Part shown: piece by piece, positions 32,661 through 44,837 of the stretch | How positions within the stretch are numbered: the stretch's first letter is position 1 | How the letters are laid out: every line of letters starts with the position of its first letter | Made by a program: the position numbers and the translations under genes | Assembly: GCF_001723175.1 (NCBI RefSeq) | Contig: NC_064654.1 | Span: forward strand, 3,224,001-3,288,000 | From: Penicillium oxalicum | Lineage: Eukaryota; Ascomycota; Eurotiomycetes; Eurotiales; Aspergillaceae | DNA length: 64,000 bases | Direction of reading: 5' to 3' | The notes under the pieces: model-generated | Databases searched by the model: none | Told to the model about the DNA's origin: nothing | What the model saw: the letters and a program-made list of their open reading frames with translations, nothing else

Positions 32661-34577
32661 TCACGCAAGCGAACAAGACCCAGGCTTTGCCATGCGCTCT
32701 TCACCTTTCTTCATCTTGTCCCATTCAATGATGGCTCGATACATGGAGAGCGAAGTGAATGAGTCGATAGAATGCTGAATCGGACTATTGCTATTTTTTT
32801 CAGTCTGGCAAGCGCCATCAGTTTTGCTGTCGGAACTGGAATCGGGAGGGAGAGCTTGATCACAAGTACCGTCGCATCCGTTGCAAGAATGGAATCCGTC
32901 TTGAATATGAGGATAAACCATGAAACCACCATGATCACAGACCTGAATTGCCTCATTTCCATGTGAATGAAGATTGGTTCGCAGTCTCGAATCATCAGCT
33001 CCATTTACAGCGCCACCACACCCGCTACAGGTATGAGACATGGCAGAAGGTCCCATGGTGCCCGTCTGATCGGAGTTTGCGAGTAGCTCGATATTTGTCT
33101 TCAATTTCTCGGCGGACGAAGGATTCTCAGTCCAAGCGATTGCCATGCGAGTCGAGAGAAATTCGGTGCATTCGTCACAGTCCCAGGCCAGTTCTCTCTT
33201 GCGCATCTCCAGTAATTTCTTTTGAACGAGGATTTCCATCTCCGCAAGTTCCTTCTTGTTGAAGAGGGCGAGCCGGTCTCTCCACGCGGTCTCCGGGTTA
33301 TCATTGATGCCGAAAAACATAGGGTCAATCTTTTCCCAGTATATCAGGTCAAAAGCAAAGCTGTGCTGGGAGGCATATACGATCCAAAATTGCCCACTGT
33401 TCCAGCTCTTTCTCATGTGGGTCGACAGCCGCTGTTCTTCGGTCATCTTTGCATCAGCAATGGCAGCGTCTTCGCGTTTGGTCATCGCGTTCAAGAAGAC
33501 CTCCAAGCGCTGTGTGTAGAAGTCTGTCCAGCTCTCAAGACCCGCGTTCCAATATTCAGGCTTTTCGATGAGTAGCCACCATGGCGGAGCATATGTGTAT
33601 TCCACTGGTGCTGCGTAGGTGAACTCCCAGTCCAGTACGCCACACACACGATCGTTGCCATCAACAACCACGTTGGATGGCCTGAGATCGTCGCACCACA
33701 GCTTAAATGGTCCGTTGTCATGAGACGGATCCATCAACTTGCCTTCCTGTGCAAGCCGCTGGAAAAGCCGCCGCGCAACGAACTTTCTGCGGCAATCGTC
33801 GGCAGACTCAACAGCATCATTTCTTTGGTGCCTCAGATGTTGAATCATTACTTCCGCAATTGACTCCAGGTAAGAGGATGCTGTTTCAAAGGTACGATCT
33901 GGAGCAGGAAGCTGTGGTGAGGGCAAAGTTCCCATCACACACATCTGCTCCATGTTGAGCGTGTGAGGCCGGAAGCTCACCTCCCACGTTGAGGTGTGGT
34001 TCTCTTTGAGTGAACCAATCCGAGTGAACGATTGCAGAGACAGTTGGAGAAGGATCTCAGCTATCTGTCCGTATAGGTCTTCCAGCTTTTGCTCGTTGAT
34101 GTTGGGGTCAAGCACGGCGCGAAGGTCCAACGGGCGTCCGGGCGTGTTCAGAGAGGAGTAGACCGTGGACCGATGGTCCAGGTACTCCATGATGATGAAC
34201 GGCCCCAGTGATAGTTGAGATTCAGTCGTCTTTCCCTGATAGATGACTCTCGGCACTGGGATAGAAGTGTGCTTGGCCAGATATCGCATGACGGCCGCCT
34301 CGTTCCGGGTCTTCTCTTCGGGGAATCGAAGGGTAGCAGGCAGTGGGAAGCGTATCACTGCAGGTGGACTGGCGTCGAACTTCATGCGGAAACAGATATT
34401 ATAACTGCCTCTCCCGATCACGGTGAAGTCGATAGGTTCACCTGGATGGTGCTTTTCCAGCATTGTTCCCGCAGCTGCCTCTCCGATCTGAGGTCTGCAG
34501 AACTGGAAGACCCAACACTCCACGATTCGCTCGCTCTCATCCCACGCAACATCGTCAAAACTCATTACGGGGCGCAT
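32661..34577 (-). CDS. APH-fold phosphotransferase-like protein with Cys-rich C-terminal tail
   Basis: An intronless frame of 638 residues. Residues ~45-330 match the aminoglycoside-phosphotransferase/choline-kinase fold: a glycine-rich strand (TVIGRGSYNICFR), the hinge FIIMEYLDH, the catalytic loop LWCDDLRPSNVVVD (Asp297, Asn302) and the metal site VLDWEFTYA (Asp316). In the loop, Cys295 replaces the His common in bacterial APHs; many fungal homologues seem to differ here too. The C-terminal ~170 residues add cysteine pairs: CDEC, CSGCGG, then CDHGG and CNGCDGTC, which could bind zinc. In fungi this large family phosphorylates small molecules or is of unknown function; it should not be read as drug resistance. 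The gene is in the accessory block with the dioxygenase fusion and transporters. Start at 34577 or at Met5 are both possible. Confidence 0.8.
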   Translation of the reverse strand: MRPVMSFDDVAWDESERIVECWVFQFCRPQIGEAAAGTMLEKHHPGEPIDFTVIGRGSYNICFRMKFDASPPAVIRFPLPATLRFPEEKTRNEAAVMRYLAKHTSIPVPRVIYQGKTTESQLSLGPFIIMEYLDHRSTVYSSLNTPGRPLDLRAVLDPNINEQKLEDLYGQIAEILLQLSLQSFTRIGSLKENHTSTWEVSFRPHTLNMEQMCVMGTLPSPQLPAPDRTFETASSYLESIAEVMIQHLRHQRNDAVESADDCRRKFVARRLFQRLAQEGKLMDPSHDNGPFKLWCDDLRPSNVVVDGNDRVCGVLDWEFTYAAPVEYTYAPPWWLLIEKPEYWNAGLESWTDFYTQRLEVFLNAMTKREDAAIADAKMTEEQRLSTHMRKSWNSGQFWIVYASQHSFAFDLIYWEKIDPMFFGINDNPETAWRDRLALFNKKELAEMEILVQKKLLEMRKRELAWDCDECTEFLSTRMAIAWTENPSSAEKLKTNIELLANSDQTGTMGPSAMSHTCSGCGGAVNGADDSRLRTNLHSHGNEAIQVCDHGGFMVYPHIQDGFHSCNGCDGTCDQALPPDSSSDSKTDGACQTEKNSNSPIQHSIDSFTSLSMYRAIIEWDKMKKGEERMAKPGSCSLA

Positions 34578-36120
34578 CTTGAGGGACTGAAATTGACTGA
34601 CAAGTCTTGTGTCTTCTAGATTAGATGGAAGCTGAAATCATGCTCTTATAACGCTGAGAGCAGGGTAGGAGGGCGGATTTGAGCCCAAGGATCCTCCACA
34701 AGTTTCTTTGAAAGAAACCCTTGACAAGGCTTAGCAACCCGGTCTATGATTGCGAGATACTTTCAGTACATCTTCTGGCCTGTCAGATGTTGTCCTCACT
34801 GTGAAACCAACTTGATTTGGCAACGTCCAAATTTTTCGACGGTCGTTTCTTTGTTTAGTTCTCGGGACATTCCGCAAGCATGTCCAATGCTTATCGCACC
34901 GACTGCGTGGCCCAACCCCCTAATTCCATACCTCCCATTTGGAAATGCATGATGATCTCTCTTGGGATTATCACCATTGGCCTTGGCCATCGCATATCGC
35001 ATTCGAGGTATGATAAAAAGTGACCATTTCGAAGCGGACTGCGGGTTGGCTGCCGAGGACGCTTCCGACTGCGCAGCATCAACCACCGCGGCGAACCTGT
35101 TAATCCACGACCACGATGTGTTGATGATTCACATGAGAAGTTCAATTATCCACTCGTAAGGATCATAAGGCACGAGGCTGATCTTGCCCTTGAACATTCT
35201 CCTTCCTTTTTTTGTTTTTTGTTTTTTTTTCTGTTTTCAGGGGAATATCGAGGAGGCTTTGGCGATGGAAGTTTCTCACCGGCGATTCCACCAAGTACGT
35301 AGTATTCTTTTCACCAGGCTCTTTGGTCTTTTGCCCTGCACCGTCTCTCTATTTCTCAGAAAAATGGAGGGAAATAAAAAATGGTATTTAAAACCATCCT
35401 CAAAGTGCAATATTTTTAAGTTGATTGACTCTCATCGTCCCGATAGTGTGTGTGCACTGTGCATTGGTTCATTCGGAGTTGCCGCAGTAGACTTGCGTGG
35501 CAAACCTTCAAAGATGCGATCGCCAGTTGACACTCCTACCCGAAAGGGGAAACTCACTTCGAACCGTCTTCTTGCCTCGGTCAGTTTTCCCTTCTCTCCT
35601 TCTCCCTCACTGGATCATTGGCCAATACCCAGGCGACAAGCTTTGCTTTTCATCCAAGCCGCAAAATATGTGCCTTTCGAGGGAAATCAATTTTTCTGAA
35701 GTGAATGAACGGTAGATGGCTGACGATTCCCAGCTTTGATGATGCACGTCCCGGGTTGGCTGAGGTCGTGATAGGTTCTCTGCGATCGAGCCGAGTCGCT
35801 AAGCTCCAACTCGCCCCGTCGGCGTTGGAGCGCACGGGCTGGTGGAGTCGCCAATGTTGCTTTGTCTCGCGATCGCCACTTCGGTGCAGCTCGTGTCTGA
35901 TGTGACTGGCCCAGCGATGATCGTAGAGGGGCTGCCACGCGGGGCCGATTGCAAAGATGCTGCATGGCGGTCTTTGAAATGAAGAATCGAAGTAATCTGA
36001 GCAAAAAACCCCGGAGTTGCGGTCGCAATTTTGTTTTTCTTATTCTCCTTCTTCTCCTCCGGTCATCTCTCTCACTCTGTCCGGTCTTGTGGGCTGTTGT
36101 ACAACGACTAGGTCGAAGTC
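34578..36120. other. Intergenic region (about 1.5 kb), no gene seen
   Basis: Carries the promoters of two divergent genes. A 171-codon frame at 35184-35699 begins in a T-rich tract and has no domain. A TTTTCAG motif at 35234-35240 resembles a splice acceptor, but I found no exon pair that makes a convincing protein. Confidence 0.5.
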
Positions 36121-38117
36121 ATGGGCATCTCAAAAGACGCCGAGCTCACTACGGTGGAGGCAGACGATGGTCTCACCAAAAGCCAACCTCAAGCCGAGAT
36201 TTTTGCAAAGGATGAGCAGATTGTCGCACCGGATCAATTCGACGAAAAATATCAGACCACAAGAAATGAGATCTGGGCTTACTATGCGTGCGTTTGAGCG
36301 CGGAAGCAACGCACCAGGACAGTTTGCTGAATGAGAACATAGTTACTACATTGGCAATAATGGGCTATCGCTCTTCAGTACGTGATTCTCTTCCCCCGCG
36401 CAGTTGAAGAAATATTTGCTTGTTCTATTTTTCATTTTATTTTAATTTTTTTTACATTTTGGACAAGGCCGCTGACTGTCGCTGTTTGTGTCCTAAAGAT
36501 TTTGCACCCACTGCGTTTCAAAATCTACTTTACCAAGCGGCACCGGAAAATGGATTGATGGATTTTCTTGGGCATCCGCGCTCTATTAATAGCATTGTGC
36601 TCCTCTCAAATGGAATCTCCTTTGCCATCCAGGTGATTGTCTTCTTGATCATTGGCAGCTTTGCTGACTTTGGCAATTGGCGACCAAACATTCTCATCGG
36701 CTTGTCAATTGTCGCCTGGGCGATCGGTTTCGGCTGGCTGGGTGTCCACACCGCAGAGGATTGGCGCATCGGCGTCGGACTCTACATGGTTGGACTGATC
36801 GCCTATCAGACGACGTTGACCTTCTGGACTGCAGCGTTCCCGGGACTGGCGAGAAACACAGTAGAGATGAAGGAGCAAGCTGATGCCTATGTGGCCGGGA
36901 CCATCACTCGTGAGCAGTACGACTACGCAGACACCATGATGCGGAGTCGGTTGGCGAATCTTGCCTTCTATGTCCAGTCTGTGGGCGAGATCTTCATCTT
37001 GGCTGTCATTGTAGGCATCATGTTTGGGTTGGATGTCAACGCTAGTCAGGAAAACAACAACTGGGGGCTAAGCGTGCTGATTGCCTTTGTTTCTGGGGTC
37101 TGGTTGCTCGTCTCTTTGCCATGGTTCTTCCTCGAAAAGCGTCGGCCCGGGCAGGACCCTGGACGCCGGGGGATTCTGATTGCGGGTGTCTGGCAGCTGT
37201 GGCATGCTATGAAACAGATCTGGCAGTTGAAGCAAAGCTTGATATATCTGATCGGTAGGGTAACCCCCCTGCTTGCGCGAGGGTCGGTCGCCTAATCATA
37301 CAAGCTGACGTTCTTTCCTCGGGAATACAGGATACTTCTTGCTGGGAGACTCCTTGAACACTACCGTCACTGTAATCGGAACTCTGCAGAATAGTCTTGT
37401 GTCATACAATACCCTCCAACTGACGTACCTTCTTATTGTCGGTATCGCGGCTCAGGTCAGCTTCCACCATGTCCCCAGATTCATTCTTTGACTCCCGGAA
37501 ATTTCATTCTGACTTGGATTTTGTTTTAGGCTGTTGGCATCTATGCGTTCTGGTATATTCAACAGCGTTTCCATCTGGGAACCAAAACCATGTTCAACGC
37601 GATCGCAGTCAGCATTATCCTCCTCGACGGCTGGGGCATGATCGGCATCTGGACTGACAAATTTGGCTTCCACAATGCGTGGGAAGTCTGGGTGAGTTTT
37701 TCTAAAGCAGAAAAAAGAGAAGAGAAAGTTGCTGGAATAAAACTGACTTTTTTTTTTTCATTTGCAAAGGTGTATCAAGCCTTCTATGGACTCTTCGTCT
37801 GCCCGTGGTATAGTTACTCCCAGATCATGATTTCCGAGGTCACCCCCCGTGGCCACGAATTCTTGTTCTTCAGTCTCTTCAGTATTATCGGCAAAACTTC
37901 GTCTTTCATTGGACCTTTGGTGTCGAGTGCGATCATCGATGCTAGTCCGACAGGAAATAACTCAGCTCCCTTCTATTTCCTGTTCGCTCTGAGCGTCGTG
38001 AGCTTTGGTATTATGGCCTTTGGTGTGGACCTTCGCAAGAGCCAAGTTGAGCAGGAAAAGTTCTTGCAGGATAAAAAGAGACGCCTTGAGAATTCGGACT
38101 CTTCGTCAAGTGCGTAA
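36121..38117 (+). CDS. ATG22-like membrane transporter (MFS, UMF1-type)
   Basis: Six exons: 36121-36287, 36343-36377, 36499-37254, 37331-37455, 37530-37691 and 37770-38117, giving 530 residues with all phases consistent. After a hydrophilic N-terminus the protein has about 12 membrane segments. Family marks are WAYYAYYIGNNGLSLFNFAP followed by TAFQNLLYQAA, the mid-loop EKRRPGQDP, and the C-terminal block GLFVCPWYSYSQIMISEVTP with GHEFLFFSLFSIIGKTSSFIGP. In yeast, Atg22 exports amino acids from the vacuole after autophagy. Filamentous fungi carry several paralogues, many probably at the vacuole or plasma membrane, so the substrate here is open. The 35-nt second exon, between short introns, makes the gene easy to mis-model. 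Confidence 0.88.
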
Positions 38118-38511
38118 ATGTGCGCCGGCTTTGAGAATTCCCAAGTACGGGGCTTGCCAGTCTTGCTCTTGCTAGACTTTTCGGACATCAATATCATTGA
38201 TTTTTATTTATTGATGACCCACTGTTCGCTACCTCCTACTGAGGAGTATTGTCTTCATTTCATATTTGTAACATATCACCTATGCTATCGTAGCTTATGG
38301 AGCTACTGGAATCGGGCAGTCGCTCCCGTCGGCGCCGAGGATACTCAGCGGGATGCACTTTTCGGCGCCGAGATGACAGCCACATTCTATGTATAAATTC
38401 GACACTCGGGGTTGCGACAACTTCGATCATGACAGAATACTTTGTATCCCAACACAATTACCGCTCCCATAATCCCCTTGAAGCCCCTTCTTTCTTTTAA
38501 TTTCCAGAATC
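38118..38511. other. Short spacer between transporter and FAD hydroxylase
   Basis: 394 bases with no gene. It should hold the 3' end of the ATG22-like gene and the promoter of the hydroxylase on the same strand. Confidence 0.5.
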
Positions 38512-40125
38512 ATGGCTTCTCCCATCCATCAACAACCCGTGATTGTGGTTGGCGCAAGCTTAGTTGGTCTCTCGGCTGCCTTGTGCTTGCGCAGCCTGAA
38601 TATCCCGACAATTGTCCTTGAGAAGCATTCAGGAATATCACAACACCCTCGAGCCATAGGATTCACTTCTCGGACCATGGAGATCTACCGATCCCTGGGT
38701 CTTGAGAACAAAGACCCGGCGCCAGAGAATTTCAAGCTTGAACGCGCCCATATTGAAAGTCTGACCGGCACATGGCATAATCACTCCTTGTGGTCAGATA
38801 CGGAAAGAGGATCCAAGGCGAAAGAGCCCCAGTCCAAGGATGCACCGCTCTCAAAACCGAAGAAGGTCTACTCGGTGGAGCGTCCATCAGCCATTCCTCA
38901 AGACAAGTTGGAACCAATGCTGGAGGCACTCGCCTTGAGATCTGGAGCCGATATCCGTCGCAAGTGGACGGTCTCACAGGTGGAACAAAACGAGGATGGA
39001 GTCATTGTTACTACTACTGACGGAAATGGGATGAAACAGACAGTTCATGGCTCCTATCTCATCGCTGCCGATGGAAATCGGAGTACTGTTCGAGAACTTC
39101 TGCAGATCCCTCGTCATGGCCGTGGCTACATGCAAACCCTAAGCAGTGTCTTGTTCCGAGCTCCACTTGAGCAATGGACTCGGGGCATTTCTCAATTCGA
39201 CATTAATCAACCGGAACTGCAAGCTTTCATGGCCTCTTACAGTGATGGACGATGGGCTCTGATGTTTAAAGACTCCATCGATCGTGACGAGAGCAGCCTT
39301 CGAGCTGCCATTTTCAAAGCCGTTGGGGCAACGGATTTCCCTCTTGAAATCCTGACCACCGGACGCTGGGAGCTCACTGCTCTCGTCGCCGACACGTTTC
39401 AGCAAGGCAGAGTTTTCCTTGCCGGAGATGCTGCCCATACACTGCCCCCCAATCGAGGCGGTTATGGCGCGAACACAGGCATTCATGACGTGCACAATCT
39501 TGCCTGGAAGCTTGCCGCTGTTTTGTCGGGCCAAGCCTCTCCCGAATTGCTGGACACGTACGACACGGAAAGACGTCCGGTGGCACTGTTGCGACATGAT
39601 CAGATCTTTGTCCGCGCGGATTACAAAATTCATCTGGATGCCGCCACTCCCGTTGGCGAGAAGATTGATGATGATGCAATGGAATTCGGCCAGATTTACG
39701 TTTCCGATGCAATCATCGGTGCTGACGAGCATTTGCCTCGAGCTAAGAAACCCGACGAGTGGGCTGGTCAGCCTGGAACGCATATTCCACATCTTTGGCT
39801 GTTGCGACAGGGGGTCAAAATACCCATTATCGATCTTCTCGAGAGAGGCACATGGATCCTGCTTGCCGAGTCAGGGTCAGAAGCGTGGAGGGATGCAGTC
39901 GAATTTGTGAATGAAAATTCTTCGGTTCCATTGAAATGCTTCTCGCTGGGTGAAGAGGTGCAGCTTTTCGATCCAAGCGACTTCCAGAAATTCTTTGGAG
40001 TCTCCGACTCTGGTGCCGCTCTGATTCGACCGGATGGCTACATTGCTTGGCGCGCCGAGGAAGTTCCTTCTAATGCAGGGCAGTTGTTACAAGAAGCATT
40101 TTCGAGGGTTTCTTTCAGTTGCTAG
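38512..40125 (+). CDS. FAD-dependent aromatic hydroxylase (group A flavin monooxygenase)
   Basis: An intronless gene of 537 residues with the PHBH-fold layout. The FAD-binding Rossmann motif is at 11-22 (VVGASLVGLSAA); it reads GASLVG where most members have GAGPVG. It is followed by EKHSGISQHPRAIGFTSRT, the DG motif IAADGNRSTVREL (residues 184-196) and the GD motif starting at Gly305 (GDAAHTLPPNRGGYGANTG). The C-terminal ~100 residues form the thioredoxin-like domain seen in polyketide hydroxylases of the RdmE/PgaE and phenol hydroxylase type, ending LIRPDGYIAWR. Such enzymes use NAD(P)H and O2 to hydroxylate aromatic rings. The lack of introns contrasts with the neighbours and would fit, but does not prove, gain by transfer. 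It sits between two transporters, which suggests uptake and oxidation of an aromatic or glycoside compound (inference). Confidence 0.9.
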   Translation: MASPIHQQPVIVVGASLVGLSAALCLRSLNIPTIVLEKHSGISQHPRAIGFTSRTMEIYRSLGLENKDPAPENFKLERAHIESLTGTWHNHSLWSDTERGSKAKEPQSKDAPLSKPKKVYSVERPSAIPQDKLEPMLEALALRSGADIRRKWTVSQVEQNEDGVIVTTTDGNGMKQTVHGSYLIAADGNRSTVRELLQIPRHGRGYMQTLSSVLFRAPLEQWTRGISQFDINQPELQAFMASYSDGRWALMFKDSIDRDESSLRAAIFKAVGATDFPLEILTTGRWELTALVADTFQQGRVFLAGDAAHTLPPNRGGYGANTGIHDVHNLAWKLAAVLSGQASPELLDTYDTERRPVALLRHDQIFVRADYKIHLDAATPVGEKIDDDAMEFGQIYVSDAIIGADEHLPRAKKPDEWAGQPGTHIPHLWLLRQGVKIPIIDLLERGTWILLAESGSEAWRDAVEFVNENSSVPLKCFSLGEEVQLFDPSDFQKFFGVSDSGAALIRPDGYIAWRAEEVPSNAGQLLQEAFSRVSFSC

Positions 40126-41393
40126 GCCTGAACTATGTACATGCATATATACCAAAATTTTTACGGGGCAATTCTTGCACAACCTTCATCTTTTCTGATG
40201 CAAGTTTATAATTATTCTCATGTTTCTCCCAGGGCGACCTGCCAGTATAGACTGACTGCTTTCTTGATCACCGGTGTTCGTTTTTAAGCAGTGTAAGTGA
40301 AGCAAAGGTTTTTTTTTCCGGAGGCTGCATCAGTCATCTCATCTTTGAATATACTGGTATGTTTTGGCGTACATGAAGATGCTCATCAGGTTTCCTGGTG
40401 AGCAATGGGAATATGCATCAAGTACATTTTGATTGTCCTTCTCTCAACTTTGTGACGTTACATTGTCCTACCTGGTAGACTGGAAGTCCCCAGGCTTCTT
40501 CTACCCCTGCTTTTGATATACAAACCTAATGGTATCGGGTGTAGCCAAACCGGCTGTTCTCAGCTTATGGACCTCATGTTACTCCAGTGCCACATGTTTC
40601 CTCTACTAGTCACTTTCTGCCATTGTCCGTTTCGTGTGTCACATGGTTTAGCGTCCATAGAGTCCAAAAGGATGAGTATTTGTTAATCTAGAGACTGGTA
40701 GATACGACTGTAAAAAACTCAAGTAGTTCATTTTTATTAGGATTCAGATTTGTCTAAATGCCATCGATTACAATGGAAGACTCACCACCTCGGATATCGC
40801 TATCAAAATTGCCGTCTCCAAGCAGAAAATGCGTAGCATTGAACTAAATACCAGATTTCAAGTAAGATCAATTGTCTCGTATGGCTATAACACACTCACA
40901 TTTTCTGTCCCTCCGGTGACGAAGCTCACCTATTTAGTACATGTTTTCTGAGGCACCAGCAATTCTCGTTCTAGGAGGTATTCACGGAGACAAGGAGCAT
41001 AAACTATGCTTAAGCCTGATTCAGGGAGCTTGATCTCATGAATCCTAAAGTAATCAGTTCGACATCACTGGCAGACCATGCGGGAGGTTTGTTTGTCCCA
41101 CAAGCACACGCAACCTCGTGCGTTGTAGTGAAGGGTGTCACCGTTCACTCCTTCCCGATCCATAAACAACAACCATCGCGCACCCTCCACTTCATTTCTC
41201 CCACAACGTTTCTCCCCATACGCTACTATTTATTGCACTTGAGTGCTCTCACTTCACTTTACCACATTTCCACGCACCTTCTCTTCATCATCATATACCA
41301 ACAGCCTCAAGGTAACTCGATTTGCATCGAACGAACGTTACATTTAGAAAGCTCCACGCCACAGACTCTGAGCTACGGCCTGGATCCTTCACC
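40126..41393. other. Intergenic region (about 1.3 kb), no gene seen
   Basis: AT-leaning spacer. The frame at 41038-41472 overlaps the start of the next gene out of frame and has no domain. Confidence 0.5.
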
Positions 41394-43221
41394 ATGGTGG
41401 ATGTACAACATCTTGTCGGCACGGCTGATCTCAGCCTCATCGAAGCTCCAGTCACCTGGCATGCTTACATGATATGTGGCTTCGCCAGCTTTGGAGGTAC
41501 TGACATACTGCCCTACTCACTTTTGACTTGATACCATGATGGATCTGACATCTTCTCAAATACAGGCATTCTGTATGGCTATGACTCTGGTTACATCTCT
41601 GGTGTCCTTGGTATGGACTACGTCAAGGCGCATTTCGGCGACGCGGTGCCCAAGTCTGATGAGAATCCAACTGGCTTCATGATTCCCAGCTCCCGCAAAT
41701 CGCTGATCACCTCTATTCTGTCTGCGGGTACTTTCATCGGTGCGCTACTGGGTGGTACAATTGCTGAGCGAATTGGTCGGCGTCTCACCATCATGCTTTC
41801 GTGCCTGATCTTCGCTGTTGGCGTTGCTGTCCAGGTCGGAACAGAAAGTGTTGGTGGTCTGGTTGCTGGCCGTTTCGTTGCTGGTCTTGGTGTCGGTGGT
41901 GTCTCGGCTACCGTGGTCCTCTATGTCTCCGAGATCAGCCCTCGTAAAGTTCGTGGTTTACTCGTCTCTGCCTACCAGTGGGCTATCACCATTGGCTTGC
42001 TGGTGGCTTCGGGAGTAGACCAGGGTTGTAAGGACATCGACTCTCGCTCATCTTACCGGATCCCCATCGGCCTTCAGTTCATTTGGGCTGCTATCCTTGC
42101 TGCAGGACTATTTGTGCTCCCTGAGTCGCCTCGCTACTACGTTCGCTGCGGCCGAATGGATGATGCGCTTTGCTCGCTGGAGAGGGTTCGTGGTCAGCCT
42201 GGTACCAATCCCGCGATTCAAGCTGAGCTTGCCGAGATCAAAGCCAATTTTGAATATGAGAAACAACTCACCAATACCTCCTGGATCGACTGTTTCCAAG
42301 GTGGTCTATCTCCTCGTGGTAACCTGCGCCGAGTGCTTGCCGGAATTTGCCTTCAAATGTTTCAGCAGTGGACCGGTATCAACTTCATCTGTAAGTGTTT
42401 TTTGGGGAGAGAAGAGAGAGACATCACGACTGGTCAATTTCTGACTATTGCTCTAGTTTACTATGGCACAACCTTCTTCCAGTCCGTCGGCATGAAGAAC
42501 CCTTTCCTTATTTCGACCATCATGAATGTCGTGAACGTGGTGACCACCCCTGCTTCGTTTTGGATGGTCGAAAAGTTAGGGCGTCGACCTTTGCTTCTTG
42601 GAGGAGCTGCGGTCATGTGTGTCTGCGAGTTTCTGGTTGCGATCATTGGCGTTGCAAAGGAGGGAAGTCAGGCTGCGTAAGTCACACATTTGTTTCTGTC
42701 TACGACTGAAGATCTGTCCTGACACTCACCGTCTGCTCAGGAATACTTGCCTCATCGTCTTCACCTGTCTGTACATCGCTGCTTTTGCCACCACTTGGGG
42801 TCCAGCTGCGTGGGTCGTGGTCGGTGAGATCTATCCACTTCCCATTCGAGCTAAAGGTGTTGCTCTTGCGACGGCCTCCAACTGGCTGTGGAACTGTGTG
42901 ATCGCCGTTATTACACCCTACATGGTTGATGAGAACGAAGGCAATCTCAAGGTCAAGGTGTTCTTCGTTTGGGGTAGTGCTCTCTTCTTGTGCCTGCTCT
43001 TCGCCTACTTCTTCATTCCGGAGACCAAGGGCCTCACACTGGAACAAATTGACAAGATGCTTGAGGAGACCACCCCCGCGGCTAGTGCCAAGTGGAAGCC
43101 TCACGATACCTTTGCGCACGAGATGGGCATGCTGGAGAAGGTCGACAGTGGCGTCGGCCGAGCGGAGCCACACAACCACAACCACGACATCGCCAATGAC
43201 GAGGTCAGAGGCTCAGCTTAA
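41394..43221 (+). CDS. MFS hexose/sugar transporter
   Basis: Four exons: 41394-41496, 41566-42390, 42457-42676 and 42741-43221, giving 542 residues and about 12 membrane segments. Sugar-porter signatures are all present: GGILYGYDSGYISGVLGM in segment 1, AERIGRRLTI after segment 2, GRFVAGLGVGGVSATVVLYVS near segment 4, LPESPRYYVRCGR at the end of segment 6, QQWTGINFIFYYGTTFF in segment 7, EKLGRRPLLL, and PETKGLTLEQID after segment 12. The QQWTGINFIFYYG form is typical of fungal monosaccharide proton symporters and sensors of the high-affinity glucose type. The C-terminal tail is short and His-rich (PHNHNHDIAND). Substrate (glucose, xylose, quinate or other) cannot be decided here. The introns at 42391 and 42677 are needed to avoid in-frame junk. 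Confidence 0.93.
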
Positions 43222-43644
43222 TTGGAAGGCCCGCCCTATCTCTGACCTTTGTAAGACACGACTTCATCCAATTTCGAAGTGTTGGAGTGCGTCTTATATT
43301 TTCATCTATTGGGGCAGAGCAGTAGCTATTCGCCCTGTTCGCTGTGATTTGGAGGATGCGTGGGTTTGAACAAGAGCTTTGGGCAAGGACCTTCAACCAA
43401 GGCCTGGGCATTTAGCAACTATTTTACGCCTAGTTGGGGAATGAAATGATCCAACGTATCTTGTCTCCGTCGTTGCGATAGTGACATGTAATTGCCTTGG
43501 TATTCACAGTTTACAGCAGGATTTATCCTGGAGAAAACGCATTCAAAGAGGTAAAGAACAGAAAGAAGAAAGGGTAAAAGAACGCCGGACCCATGCTCTC
43601 CCAGAAGCGCCAAAACTCAAACAGGGTTGAAACCAGCGACCATT
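43222..43644. other. Short convergent spacer between the sugar transporter and KRR1
   Basis: Holds the two 3' ends. No gene seen. Confidence 0.5.

Positions 43645-44837
<1,193 letters not shown>

Noticed and set aside
32661..34577. Antibiotic-resistance phosphotransferase
   Set aside because: The APH fold is very common in fungi with other substrates. Sequence alone does not support a resistance role.
35184..35699. 171-codon frame starting in a T-rich tract
   Set aside because: The hydrophobic N-terminus comes from T-rich sequence. No domain, no coherent splicing.
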